Position numbers and translations under genes: made by a program. Shown piece after piece: positions 32,415 to 40,449 of a stretch of DNA of 64,000 bases. The DNA lies in contig NZ_JAIZAP010000010.1 of assembly GCF_020404745.1 (NCBI RefSeq), positions 110,681 to 174,680 on the forward strand, written 5' to 3'. The number at the start of each line of letters is the position of its first letter. The first letter of the stretch is position 1. This DNA is from Aquibacillus saliphilus. GTDB taxonomy: Bacteria > Bacillota > Bacilli > Bacillales > Amphibacillaceae. The notes under the pieces are model-generated. The model ran no database searches. It was not told the origin of the DNA and saw nothing but the letters and a program-made list of their open reading frames with translations.

Positions 32415-33062
32415 TCACGATTTTATACCTTTAGGTGTAACTCTTTTCTCTAATAATTTTAAAACAAAATCAAAAAACAAGGCCATAAGAGCTACAGGAA
32501 TTGCGCCTGCCAAAACAAGGCTATTATTCCAAGATTGAAGACCTCTCCAGATCACATCTCCCAGCCCACCGGCTCCAACGAATGTTGCAAGTGTGACCAC
32601 ACCAACAGTTAAAACTGTAGCAGTTCTTATACCAGCCATCATAAATGGTAATGAAAGTGGTAATTGTATTTTCAAAAGAATCTGACGCGGCGTCATTCCC
32701 ATTCCTTCTCCCGCTTCAATAATTCCCTCATCCACTTCTATAATTCCTGTGTACGTATTTCTCAGAATTGGTAAAAGAGCATAAATAATAAGTGCTACTA
32801 GTGCAGTCAAGGTGCCAATACCTAAAATTGGTACTAGAAAACCAAACAGAGCAAGACTAGGGATTGTTTGAAAGACAGCGGTTATCCCAATGTAAAATTC
32901 AGCCATTTTCCGTTTTCTAGAAATGTAAATCCCAAGAGGCACGGAGATTAAAACAGCAATTGCTATTGCTAAGAAAGATAAGTATAAGTGTTCAATTGCC
33001 CTTTCTACTATTAAGTCCTGTCTAGTTACAATTGTATCAAAAAAGATTTGAATGGATTCCAC
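32415..33062 (-). CDS. Osmoprotectant ABC transporter permease (OpuCB-like)
   Basis: A 215-residue permease starting at GTG 33062, preceded by GGGAGGTG and overlapping the ATPase gene by 26 bases. About five membrane segments; the EAA-type coupling loop is DEGIIEAGEGMGMTPRQILL, and TVGVVTLATFVGAGGLGDVI is a strong OpuB/OpuC family motif. Classical OpuB/OpuC operons encode two permeases; only one is present, so it must homodimerise or pair with a product encoded elsewhere. Confidence 0.9.
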   Translation of the reverse strand: MESIQIFFDTIVTRQDLIVERAIEHLYLSFLAIAIAVLISVPLGIYISRKRKMAEFYIGITAVFQTIPSLALFGFLVPILGIGTLTALVALIIYALLPILRNTYTGIIEVDEGIIEAGEGMGMTPRQILLKIQLPLSLPFMMAGIRTATVLTVGVVTLATFVGAGGLGDVIWRGLQSWNNSLVLAGAIPVALMALFFDFVLKLLEKRVTPKGIKS

Positions 33063-34038
33063 CTTGTGCACCTCCCGCCCGAATACCGGCAAGTTCTTGG
33101 AGCAATCTCTGATGGCTTATAACACCTATTGGCTTACCATCTTCCCCGTTAATAATGATTGTTTCCGTTTCTTTAGTCAACATGACGCGTGCCACATCCT
33201 GTAGAGATGAATGATAGGATAAGTTTGGAACATCACCGGTTACTTGTTCTGGTACCAAAGGCTCCATAATAGTAGAAGCATGAAGTTCTTCTCTTTTTTT
33301 GGTGACCCTCTTCGCTCTATCCTCACCAATGAAGGAACGAACAAATTCATTTATTGGGTTTTGAATTAGTTCTGTTGGTGTTGCAATTTGCTGGATACTT
33401 CCACCTTTCATGACCACTATTTCGTCTGCAATTTTTAGGGCCTCATCCATATCATGAGTCACGAATACAATGGTTTTATTTATGCTTTTCTGAAGAAGTT
33501 TCAATTCATCCTGAAGTTGTTGTCTGCTGATTGGATCTAGAGCGCTGAATGGTTCGTCCATTAAAATGATTGGAGGTTCACCTGCTAAGGCGCGTATAAC
33601 TCCAATACGCTGTTGCTGGCCGCCACTTAACTCCAAAGGGTATCTGTTTTTATAGACCTGTGGATCAAGTCCTACCATGTCTAATAGTTCATCTACTTTT
33701 TTCTGATAATCTGCCTTTTTCCATCCTTTTAATTTAGGAACTAAGGACACATTTTCTTCTATTGTCATATGAGGGAGTAATCCAATCCGTTGTATCACAT
33801 ACCCAATATTCCTTCTTAATTCTACACTTTCTTGTTCTGATATATCATTTCCATTAATTGAGATGGTACCTGAAGTGATAGAAATTAGTTTATTTATCAT
33901 TTTCATTGTTGTTGTTTTCCCGCAACCGCTAGGTCCTATTAATGTGACCAAATTACCCTTTTTAACAGTAAACGAAATATCATCAACAGCAACCGTACCG
34001 TCTTCAAAAGTCTTTGTTACATTGTTAAATGTGATCAA
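33037..34038 (-). CDS. Osmoprotectant ABC transporter ATP-binding protein (OpuCA-like)
   Basis: A 333-residue ATPase starting at TTG 34038, after GGGAGGTG. Walker A is GPSGCGKTT, the ABC signature LSGGQQQRIGVIRAL, Walker B IILMDEPFSALD and the H-loop VTHDMDEALK. The C-terminal region after residue 240 has one clear CBS-type half (RVMLTKETETIIINGEDGKP), shorter than the tandem CBS of OpuCA; such domains gate transport by ionic strength. First gene of the operon; divergent from a DUF3231 gene. Confidence 0.9.
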   Translation of the reverse strand: MITFNNVTKTFEDGTVAVDDISFTVKKGNLVTLIGPSGCGKTTTMKMINKLISITSGTISINGNDISEQESVELRRNIGYVIQRIGLLPHMTIEENVSLVPKLKGWKKADYQKKVDELLDMVGLDPQVYKNRYPLELSGGQQQRIGVIRALAGEPPIILMDEPFSALDPISRQQLQDELKLLQKSINKTIVFVTHDMDEALKIADEIVVMKGGSIQQIATPTELIQNPINEFVRSFIGEDRAKRVTKKREELHASTIMEPLVPEQVTGDVPNLSYHSSLQDVARVMLTKETETIIINGEDGKPIGVISHQRLLQELAGIRAGGAQGGIHSNLF

Positions 34039-34232
34039 TATCCTCACCTCCCTGGAATTTGGGTGTTTCATATAGCCTAAGTACACTTATTTTATAAATA
34101 GCTTTGGTAATAGTCAAAAAATCTGTATTATTAACCATCTAAAAGTGACTGTGGTCCGGATGCCGTAGTGAATACTTTTTTTATACACGGGAAAAATAGT
34201 TTAAAAAACAAAGATATTGGAGTGGATATATT

Positions 34233-35213
34233 TTGGGAAAAGCTTTAACCGCTGCGGAGGTAACCAATCTTTTTAACTCATATATTGGCAATACAATGGC
34301 TGTAGGGGTTACGTCATATTTTATCAAAACTGCGAGTGATCCTGAAGTAGTTGAGATACTTGAAAATGCCTTAGACCTCGCTAAGTTTGAAGTAGAGCAG
34401 GCAAGAAATTTACTAAGAGAATCTGGTCATCCACACCCTCAAGGATTTTCGAGTGAGGATTTTAACTTTTTAGCTCCAGCTTTATATAACGATAACATTA
34501 TTCTATTAGTAAAGTTTATCTTGTCACAGGATGGCGCAACTGTTTATTCTGTTGCAATGTCTGAAGCAACACGCATGGATGTGCGCAAGTATTACTTAGA
34601 ATGCTCAACAAGGACGATTGAATTTAATAATCAACTCGTTGAACTAATGGAGAAGAAAGGCCTTTTTCATCCCAAAATTCATTTGCCGGTCCCGGGTAGT
34701 ATTGAAAAAGTACATAAACAGTCGTTTGTGGGAGGAGTATTTTCTGGCCGTCGCCCGTTAAATTCAATGGAAATAATGCAAATTTGTACAAATATAAGAA
34801 ATATTGATGTCGAAAAAGAATTTTTGACAAGCTTTATTCAAATTACATCATCAAAGCAATTAGCCGAGCATTTTAAGCGTGGCGAAAAAATTGCAAAAAA
34901 ACATTCACAAATTTTCAGGTCCTTATTAGCTCATGACGGTTTGCCGCAATATCCATCCTTGGAAAGTGAAATTACGGATAGTACCGTTAGTCCTTTCTCA
35001 GAACACATGATGTTGTATAAAATTTCAGTTTTTGCTTCATCCACTGTTGCACGATATGGAACCGCAATTTCGACAATGATGCGAAAGGATGTAGGTGTTG
35101 ACTTCACCCGTCTAATGGCAGAATTATCCCTATATGGTGAGGATACGCTTAATTTAATGATTGAACTTGGTTTCCTAGATCAATTGCCTCTAGCGAAGGA
35201 GTTAGAGAAATAA
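34233..35213 (+). CDS. DUF3231 family protein
   Basis: A 326-residue soluble protein beginning at TTG 34233. It is made of two similar halves, each starting with a segment like LTAAEVTNLFNSYIGNTM or LNSMEIMQICTNIRNIDV and containing a bundle of helices (HPHPQGFSSEDFNFLAPALY, AHDGLPQYPSLESEITDS). That is the DUF3231 duplication, related in look to ferritin-like bundles. The function is unknown. It is often found in spore-formers. Confidence 0.85.
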   Translation: MGKALTAAEVTNLFNSYIGNTMAVGVTSYFIKTASDPEVVEILENALDLAKFEVEQARNLLRESGHPHPQGFSSEDFNFLAPALYNDNIILLVKFILSQDGATVYSVAMSEATRMDVRKYYLECSTRTIEFNNQLVELMEKKGLFHPKIHLPVPGSIEKVHKQSFVGGVFSGRRPLNSMEIMQICTNIRNIDVEKEFLTSFIQITSSKQLAEHFKRGEKIAKKHSQIFRSLLAHDGLPQYPSLESEITDSTVSPFSEHMMLYKISVFASSTVARYGTAISTMMRKDVGVDFTRLMAELSLYGEDTLNLMIELGFLDQLPLAKELEK

Positions 35214-35254
35214 TAGGTAAGAAAGCAGTATGATTTCACTTTCTCGCTCGTAAA

Positions 35255-35335
35255 GACGTTCATCTGCTTTATGAAGGTCATCTCACTTTGATTGCTGACA
35301 CAATTTGACGTTCATCTGCATCATGAAGGTCATCT
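35255..35335. repeat. Two direct repeats of 29 bp, period 52
   Basis: GACGTTCATCTGCTTTATGA (with AGGTCATCT) at 35255-35283 recurs at 35307-35335 with two differences. The sequence after each copy also resembles the other, so a 52-base unit has been duplicated. No gene covers it. Confidence 0.6.
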
Positions 35336-35397
35336 TCCTTCGATTTCTTGCTTTTGCATGTAAAATATCGCTAGAAAATCAAAATAATCACCTAGAA

Positions 35398-35411
35398 TTG
35401 ATACAAATCAA
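35398..35411. promoter_or_regulatory. FNR-type box upstream of the HMA-domain gene
   Basis: TTGATACAAATCAA fits TTGAT-N4-ATCAA perfectly, 57 bases before the start codon. The Crp/Fnr regulator encoded at 38089 is the likely ligand. A second similar box precedes the P-type ATPase gene. Confidence 0.65.
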
Positions 35412-35468
35412 TTTTTTATTTATCGTGGGCAGATAAGATAAGAGTATAAGATAAAGGAGGAAAACGAT

Positions 35469-35690
35469 ATGACAAAAGCAGTATTTCAGTTAGAGGCCCT
35501 TACATGTCCATCATGTATTAAAAAAATTGAAACAGCACTTAATAAAACAGTTGGTGTAGAATCAGCGAGGGTATTATTTAGTTCAAGTAAAGTAAAAGCA
35601 CAATTTAATGGAACTCAAGTTAGGGCAAGCCAATTAGAAGAAACAATAAGCAAATTGGGGTATCCAGTGTTATCAGCCAAAGTTTCATAG
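35469..35690 (+). CDS. Heavy-metal-associated (HMA) domain protein
   Basis: A 73-residue single-domain protein with the metal site LTCPSCIKK (CxxC), then VGVESARVLFSSSKVKAQF and LEETISKLGYPVLSAKV, the ferredoxin-like fold of CopZ and related chaperones. AAAGGAGG precedes the ATG. The P-type ATPase encoded next has no HMA domain of its own, so this protein probably serves as its separate metal-binding partner. Metal identity is not certain. Confidence 0.9.
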   Translation: MTKAVFQLEALTCPSCIKKIETALNKTVGVESARVLFSSSKVKAQFNGTQVRASQLEETISKLGYPVLSAKVS

Positions 35691-35701
35691 AATCTATCAT
35701 T

Positions 35702-35737
35702 AGAGATAGTCTCTTATCCAGGTTATCTCTAGTTTTT
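35702..35737 (+). terminator. Terminator after the HMA gene
   Basis: AGAGATA pairs with TATCTCT across a 14-base loop and is followed by AGTTTTT. Confidence 0.65.
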
Positions 35738-35870
35738 GTGATTAATAGTCTATGTTATTAACTTCACCTTCACTTGAGTGAATACTCCGCGATCTGCCTC
35801 TTGGATTGATAAAATTCCCCTAACTTAGCTATTGCTTGTCCAATCAAAAAAATAAGAAAAGAAAAACGAT

Positions 35871-35896
35871 ATCATTGAATAATTTTATCGTTTTTC
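35871..35896 (+). terminator. Second terminator-like hairpin between HMA and ATPase genes
   Basis: GAAAAACGATA and TATCGTTTTTC form an AT-rich stem with a T-run. With the preceding terminator it makes the ATPase gene a separate transcript. Confidence 0.55.
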
Positions 35897-35940
35897 TTTT
35901 GTTGAAATTCGTTTCAGACATTACTATTAAATTTCTAAAC

Positions 35941-35954
35941 TTGATATAGGTCAA
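35941..35954. promoter_or_regulatory. FNR-type box upstream of the P-type ATPase gene
   Basis: TTGATATAGGTCAA matches TTGAT-N4-ATCAA with one mismatch, 108 bases before the ATPase start. It shares its half-sites with the box at 35398, implying common control. Confidence 0.6.
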
Positions 35955-36062
35955 TTACTTAAAACAACAGTCGTCATAGTATGTAGATAGAAGAAAACGT
36001 TCTAAATAAAAGTAAATCAGGTTAGTTAAAAAGTAGTCCAAAGTATTCTATGGGAGGAGAAA

Positions 36063-37970
36063 ATGATGATCCACATAATTAATAAACACAAAAACCATAT
36101 TACCGCAGTATCAGCGTTACTAATTGCTATTGGTTTCTCAGTTGGCTTTATCGGTAACGATGGCATGAAAAATTTTACTCTAATAACTGCTACGATTATC
36201 GCTAGTGTTCCTATTTTTATCAAAGCATTCCAAGCGTTACGAATGAGAGTTTTTAGTATCGAATTACTAGTAACGATTGCTGTTATAGGAGCCCTTTTTA
36301 TCGGTGAATATGTAGAACCAGCTGTTGTTACATTCCTTTTTTTATTCGGTGCATATTTAGAAGCACGCACATTAGAAAAAACACGATCGTCTCTCAAAGA
36401 ATTAGTTGATATGGCGCCGCAAGAAGCAACTATTATTCGAAATGGAAATCAGATTGAATTGCCGGTGGAAGAGGTAGTAGAAGGGGATCGTGTAATTATT
36501 CGGTCCGGCGGAAAAATTCCTGTTGATGGAAGGATCGTATCCGGACAAGCGTTTTTAAATGAAGCTGCTATTACAGGGGAAAGTACTCCTGCAACAAAAA
36601 AGCGTGATGATAAAGTATTTAGCGGAACAATTTTAGATAGTGGTTATGTTGAAATTATCGCTGAAAAAGTTGGCGACGATACAACATTTGCTAAAATTAT
36701 TGAACTTGTTGAAGAGGCACAAGAGTCAAAATCAAAGACAGAGAAATTCCTTGATAAGTTTGCTAATAGGTATACACCGGCAGCCGTATTGTTATCAATC
36801 GTTGTTTATCTAATTACAAGAGAGGTTCATTTAGCAATCACGTTCTTAGTCGTTGCTTGTCCAGGTGCTTTGGTTATTGGAGCGCCAGTATCAAACGTCG
36901 CAGGTATTGGGAATGGTGCAAAAAATGGTGTCCTTGTTAAGGGCGGAGAGGTCATGGATAGGTTTTCCAAGGTGAATACACTCGTGTTTGATAAAACTGG
37001 CACGCTAACGAAAGGAAAGCCAGAAGTAACCGATATAAAAGCATTTAATGACCTGGATTCAAACGAACTGCTAAGATTGGTTGCTCTAGCCGAAACTATT
37101 TCTGAACACCATTTAGGCCAAACGATCGTTAAAGAGGCAAAGGCTAGAAAGTATCTACTTAATGATGAACCAGAAGATGGAGAAGTTATTAAAGGCAATG
37201 GAATCCGTGCGACGGTCGAGGGTTTGCGTCTAACAGTGGGTAATCGAAAATTAATGATTAAAGAAAAAATAGAGATCCCAAAAGAAATTGCAAATTATGC
37301 AATAAGTCGCGAGAAAGCAGGCAATACCGCAATCTTTGCAGCAGTTGATGGAAAAGTTGCTGGTATCTTTTCAATAGCCGACCAGATTCGTGAAGATGCT
37401 CCAAGGGCTTTGGCTGAAATGAGGAAGAACGGTATAAAGAAAATTGTTATGTTGACAGGTGACAATCAACACACAGCTAAATTAGTTGCCAATCAGCTAG
37501 GACTGGACGAATACCATGCAGAGCTATTGCCAGAGCAAAAGGTAGAATACGTAAAGAAATTAAAAGCAGACGGACACATAGTAGCCATGGCTGGTGATGG
37601 AATTAATGATGCTCCAGCAATCGCTACTGCCGATATTGGATTAGCGATGGGTGAAGGGGGTACCGATGTGTCAATGGAAACCGCCGACGTTGTCCTGATG
37701 GCTGATAAACTAATGCAATTTTCACACGCATATTCTCTTTCAAAAGCTACCATTCGAAACATGAAACAAAATACGTATTTTGCAGTAGGTATTGTTTTTG
37801 TTCTTTTGCTTGGTGTTTTAATGGGGTCAGTTCATTTGGCCTCTGGTATGTTAATCCATGAAGCAAGTGTTTTACTTGTTATCTTAAATGCGATGCGTCT
37901 AATTAGGTTTAACCATAAGAAAAGACAACAAGAACTAGTTTCATTAGTTGAACCTGCTTATTCAAAGTAA
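36063..37970 (+). CDS. Heavy-metal-translocating P1B-type ATPase with CPG motif
   Basis: A 635-residue P-type ATPase. After about four N-terminal membrane segments come the actuator domain (AAITGESTPA), the metal-channel motif VVACPGALVIGAP (Cys266-Pro267-Gly268), phosphorylation site FDKTGTLTKGKPEV (Asp310), SEHHLGQTIV (the nucleotide-binding HP motif is replaced by HHLG), GDNQHTA and GDGINDAPAIATADIG. The last membrane segment carries HEASVLLVILNAMRL. There is no N-terminal HMA domain; the adjacent 73-residue protein may supply it. CPG in place of CPC or SPC makes the transported metal uncertain. GGGAGGA precedes the ATG. Confidence 0.92.
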   Translation: MMIHIINKHKNHITAVSALLIAIGFSVGFIGNDGMKNFTLITATIIASVPIFIKAFQALRMRVFSIELLVTIAVIGALFIGEYVEPAVVTFLFLFGAYLEARTLEKTRSSLKELVDMAPQEATIIRNGNQIELPVEEVVEGDRVIIRSGGKIPVDGRIVSGQAFLNEAAITGESTPATKKRDDKVFSGTILDSGYVEIIAEKVGDDTTFAKIIELVEEAQESKSKTEKFLDKFANRYTPAAVLLSIVVYLITREVHLAITFLVVACPGALVIGAPVSNVAGIGNGAKNGVLVKGGEVMDRFSKVNTLVFDKTGTLTKGKPEVTDIKAFNDLDSNELLRLVALAETISEHHLGQTIVKEAKARKYLLNDEPEDGEVIKGNGIRATVEGLRLTVGNRKLMIKEKIEIPKEIANYAISREKAGNTAIFAAVDGKVAGIFSIADQIREDAPRALAEMRKNGIKKIVMLTGDNQHTAKLVANQLGLDEYHAELLPEQKVEYVKKLKADGHIVAMAGDGINDAPAIATADIGLAMGEGGTDVSMETADVVLMADKLMQFSHAYSLSKATIRNMKQNTYFAVGIVFVLLLGVLMGSVHLASGMLIHEASVLLVILNAMRLIRFNHKKRQQELVSLVEPAYSK

Positions 37971-38088
37971 AAGAAATCATCATGTAAACTCCGAAGGCAT
38001 AAAACACATTATTAAGGTTGAAGTTCTGTTACTATTGTGTTAAAAGTAATGTAACTTTTAAAGCTTCAAAAACATAGGAGTGGATAAA

Positions 38089-38808
38089 ATGAGGTCAGAG
38101 GATATCCAAATTCATGCCCATAATTGTCATAATGATAAAGAAACACACAAGGCGTGTGTTTCTTTAGTTCCAATTTTTAACCATTTAGAGGAGGAACAAA
38201 TGGATGAAATTATGGTCACTGCCCAATCAGTATCATATAAGAAAGGTGAGATAATTTACCGTGCAGGTGAGCAATCAGACTCCCTTTATATTATTAATAA
38301 TGGAAAAATTAGAATCTATCGATTGTCTGAGTCTGGAAAAGAGCAGTTGGTACGTATTTTAAATACCGGAGAATTTACAGGCGAACATGCATTATTTAGC
38401 GAATCCACCCATGAATCCTATGCAGAAGCATTGGTTGATACAAAAGTGTGTATGATAAAACGAGCTGATTTACAGGAATTCCTATTAAAATATCCTTCTA
38501 TTTCCTTAAAAATCCTTACTGAATTTTCGACTAGATTAGAACAGTCTGAAAAACAAACCACTCGTTTTGCGACTGAAAAAGTAGAAACACGGATTGCACT
38601 TTTTTTAGCAGAGTGTAAAGATAGTGAAGAAGGTAAATCTAAAGAGATTGTCTTACCAATGAGTAAAAAAAATTTAGCGTCCTTTTTGGGAACGACGCCT
38701 GAAACACTTAGTCGCAAATTAGCTGACCTTGAAGATCAAGGTTTCATCAGCCAAAAAGCACAACGAAAAATTGAGATTATAGATTTGGATGGGCTGCTTC
38801 TAGTCTAA
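38089..38808 (+). CDS. Crp/Fnr family transcriptional regulator
   Basis: A 239-residue regulator from ATG 38089 after AGGAGTGG; an in-frame GTG at 38080 lies in that site. The N-terminal HAHNCHNDKETHKAC tail has cysteines 13 and 23 and several histidines, a possible metal or redox site. The cyclic-nucleotide-type barrel follows (YKKGEIIYRAGEQSDSLYII, TGEFTGEHALFSE), a long dimer helix, and a winged helix with SKKNLASFLGTTPETLSRKL. FNR-type boxes before the HMA and ATPase genes suggest it controls them. Confidence 0.9.
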   Translation: MRSEDIQIHAHNCHNDKETHKACVSLVPIFNHLEEEQMDEIMVTAQSVSYKKGEIIYRAGEQSDSLYIINNGKIRIYRLSESGKEQLVRILNTGEFTGEHALFSESTHESYAEALVDTKVCMIKRADLQEFLLKYPSISLKILTEFSTRLEQSEKQTTRFATEKVETRIALFLAECKDSEEGKSKEIVLPMSKKNLASFLGTTPETLSRKLADLEDQGFISQKAQRKIEIIDLDGLLLV

Positions 38809-38833
38809 TAACGAAAAATGGGAGGGTATTTTT

Positions 38834-39190
38834 TTGAATGATTTCACGAAGATCAAAGAGCATTTGCATTCCCTTGAAATCTTGTTACTTCAAAGTGAAA
38901 CAAGAAAATCAAAAGAAAAACTTGATGAACTATTAGCAGTTGACTTTATTGAGTTTGGTAGTTCAGGTCGCATCTTTGATAAAGATGCTATTCTTAGTAG
39001 ACTTCCGAAAGAGAAAAATCCAGAGTTTGAATTAATGGATTTTGATGCACGACAATTAGCTCCAGGTGTTGTACTAACTACATACCGGGTTTTAAAACGC
39101 ATGGACATGAAATATTCGTTGCGCAGTTCTATTTGGAAATTAAATGAAGGAAAATGGCAAATGACTTTTCACCAGGGAACAAATACCTAA
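38834..39190 (+). CDS. SnoaL/NTF2-like (DUF4440) protein
   Basis: A 118-residue protein from TTG 38834 after GGGAGGG, 25 bases after the regulator gene, so probably cotranscribed. The pattern LDELLAVDFIEFGSSGRIFD, VLTTYRVLKRMD and SIWKLNEGKWQMTFHQGT is the cone-shaped NTF2/SnoaL fold of the DUF4440 group. Members include small enzymes and ligand-binding proteins; function unknown. Confidence 0.85.
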   Translation: MNDFTKIKEHLHSLEILLLQSETRKSKEKLDELLAVDFIEFGSSGRIFDKDAILSRLPKEKNPEFELMDFDARQLAPGVVLTTYRVLKRMDMKYSLRSSIWKLNEGKWQMTFHQGTNT

Positions 39191-39271
39191 TACTAATCCT
39201 ATTTTGAAAATATAAAGAATATTAAAGTTAGGTGACCAGGGGCAATTATTCTAATCTGAGCAATAAATAAT

Positions 39272-39305
39272 ACGGGCGGTATCTCTACGTAGAGATACCG
39301 CCCGT
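39272..39305. terminator. Perfect 34-bp palindrome, bidirectional terminator
   Basis: ACGGGCGGTATCTCTAC and its exact inverse abut with no loop. It lies between convergent genes and is the most stable hairpin of this stretch. Confidence 0.8.
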
Positions 39306-39323
39306 TGATTATAATTAAGGTAC

Positions 39324-40424
39324 TTAATTAATTATTTGTAGTTCTTTAGGAAATTTAGTTAGTGTTTCAAACCCATCTGCAGTAACGAGGACATCATCTT
39401 CAATCCGAACTCCGCCCATTCCTGGAATGTAGATTCCGGGTTCAATCGTATATACCATTCCTTCTTTTAATACGCCATCATTTAGGTGATTCATGGAAGG
39501 GAACTCATGAACGTTTATTCCCATGCCATGTCCAATCCGGTGCGGGAAGTAGTCACTATATCCTGCGTCGCTAATAATTTCACGGGCAACAGTGTCTAAA
39601 TCACCAATCCGAGTTCCTGGCTTGCTTTTTTCTAACGAAGCTACTTCAGCTTTTAACACTGTATTGTAAATTTCTTTTTGCTTGTCTGAAATCGATTTAA
39701 AAGCCACTGTTCGTGTTATATCAGAGCAATATCCATCAAGAACAACTCCTAAATCAAATAACACCATGTCACCAGGTTTAAGCTTTCTATCACCGGGATT
39801 TCCATGTGGGTCACCAGATTTTTCACCGAACAAAACCATAGTTGAGAAGGACATTTCACGAATTCCTTTTTTCTTTAATTCATATTCAATTTTCGCTAAG
39901 ACTTCCATCTCAGTAATTCCTTCTACCAGGGCATCAATACCAGTCTTCACTCCAAAATCAGCCATAGTTGCTGCCCGTCGAATAATATTAATTTCATTAG
40001 TATCTTTTACAACGCGCATCTCATTTAATTTATCTTCAACTGATACTAATTTTGCTTCTGGGAATAGACTTGAAATTTCTTTGCTGCGTCCGTAGGAGAG
40101 GACTTCCTGTTCTATTGCAACTGTTTCCACTTTAGTGAGATTTCTCTTCTTAAGTGAAGACTGAATTAGCTCCCACGGGTTTTCGTGGTCAGAGTATCCG
40201 ATTATTTCATATTGCCATCCAGAATCTTGCAATTGGCCGACTTCCATTGCAGGTAAGATAAATAAAGGCTGATCCTGTCTAAATATAAATATTCCCATTA
40301 AACGTTCATGTGGGTCTGTATAGAAATTAGATAAGTAGTACACATTTTCAACTGAATTTAAAAAAGATACTTCTATATTTTTTTCGTTCATCCAAGCAGT
40401 CATTGTTTCTAAACGTTCTTGCAT
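39324..40424 (-). CDS. Xaa-Pro peptidase (M24 family aminopeptidase P)
   Basis: A 366-residue metallopeptidase with the pita-bread domain after about residue 130. Dinuclear metal ligands are visible: Asp in VLFDLGVVLDGYCSDITRT (two Asp), His in HRIGHGMGINVHEFP, Glu in YTIEPGIYIPG and Glu in VRIEDDVLV. The N-terminal creatinase-like domain (LSNFYTDPHERLMGIF) matches Xaa-Pro dipeptidases and YkvY-type enzymes. It would cleave cytoplasmic peptides with proline at position 2. AGGAG precedes the ATG. Confidence 0.92.
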   Translation of the reverse strand: MQERLETMTAWMNEKNIEVSFLNSVENVYYLSNFYTDPHERLMGIFIFRQDQPLFILPAMEVGQLQDSGWQYEIIGYSDHENPWELIQSSLKKRNLTKVETVAIEQEVLSYGRSKEISSLFPEAKLVSVEDKLNEMRVVKDTNEINIIRRAATMADFGVKTGIDALVEGITEMEVLAKIEYELKKKGIREMSFSTMVLFGEKSGDPHGNPGDRKLKPGDMVLFDLGVVLDGYCSDITRTVAFKSISDKQKEIYNTVLKAEVASLEKSKPGTRIGDLDTVAREIISDAGYSDYFPHRIGHGMGINVHEFPSMNHLNDGVLKEGMVYTIEPGIYIPGMGGVRIEDDVLVTADGFETLTKFPKELQIIN

Positions 40425-40449
40425 GCTCCTGACACTCCTTCTATTAAAA

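Noticed and set aside
36827..37198. Minus-strand 123-residue frame in the P-type ATPase gene
   Set aside because: Lies wholly within a well-supported gene, lacks a ribosome site and has shadow-type composition.
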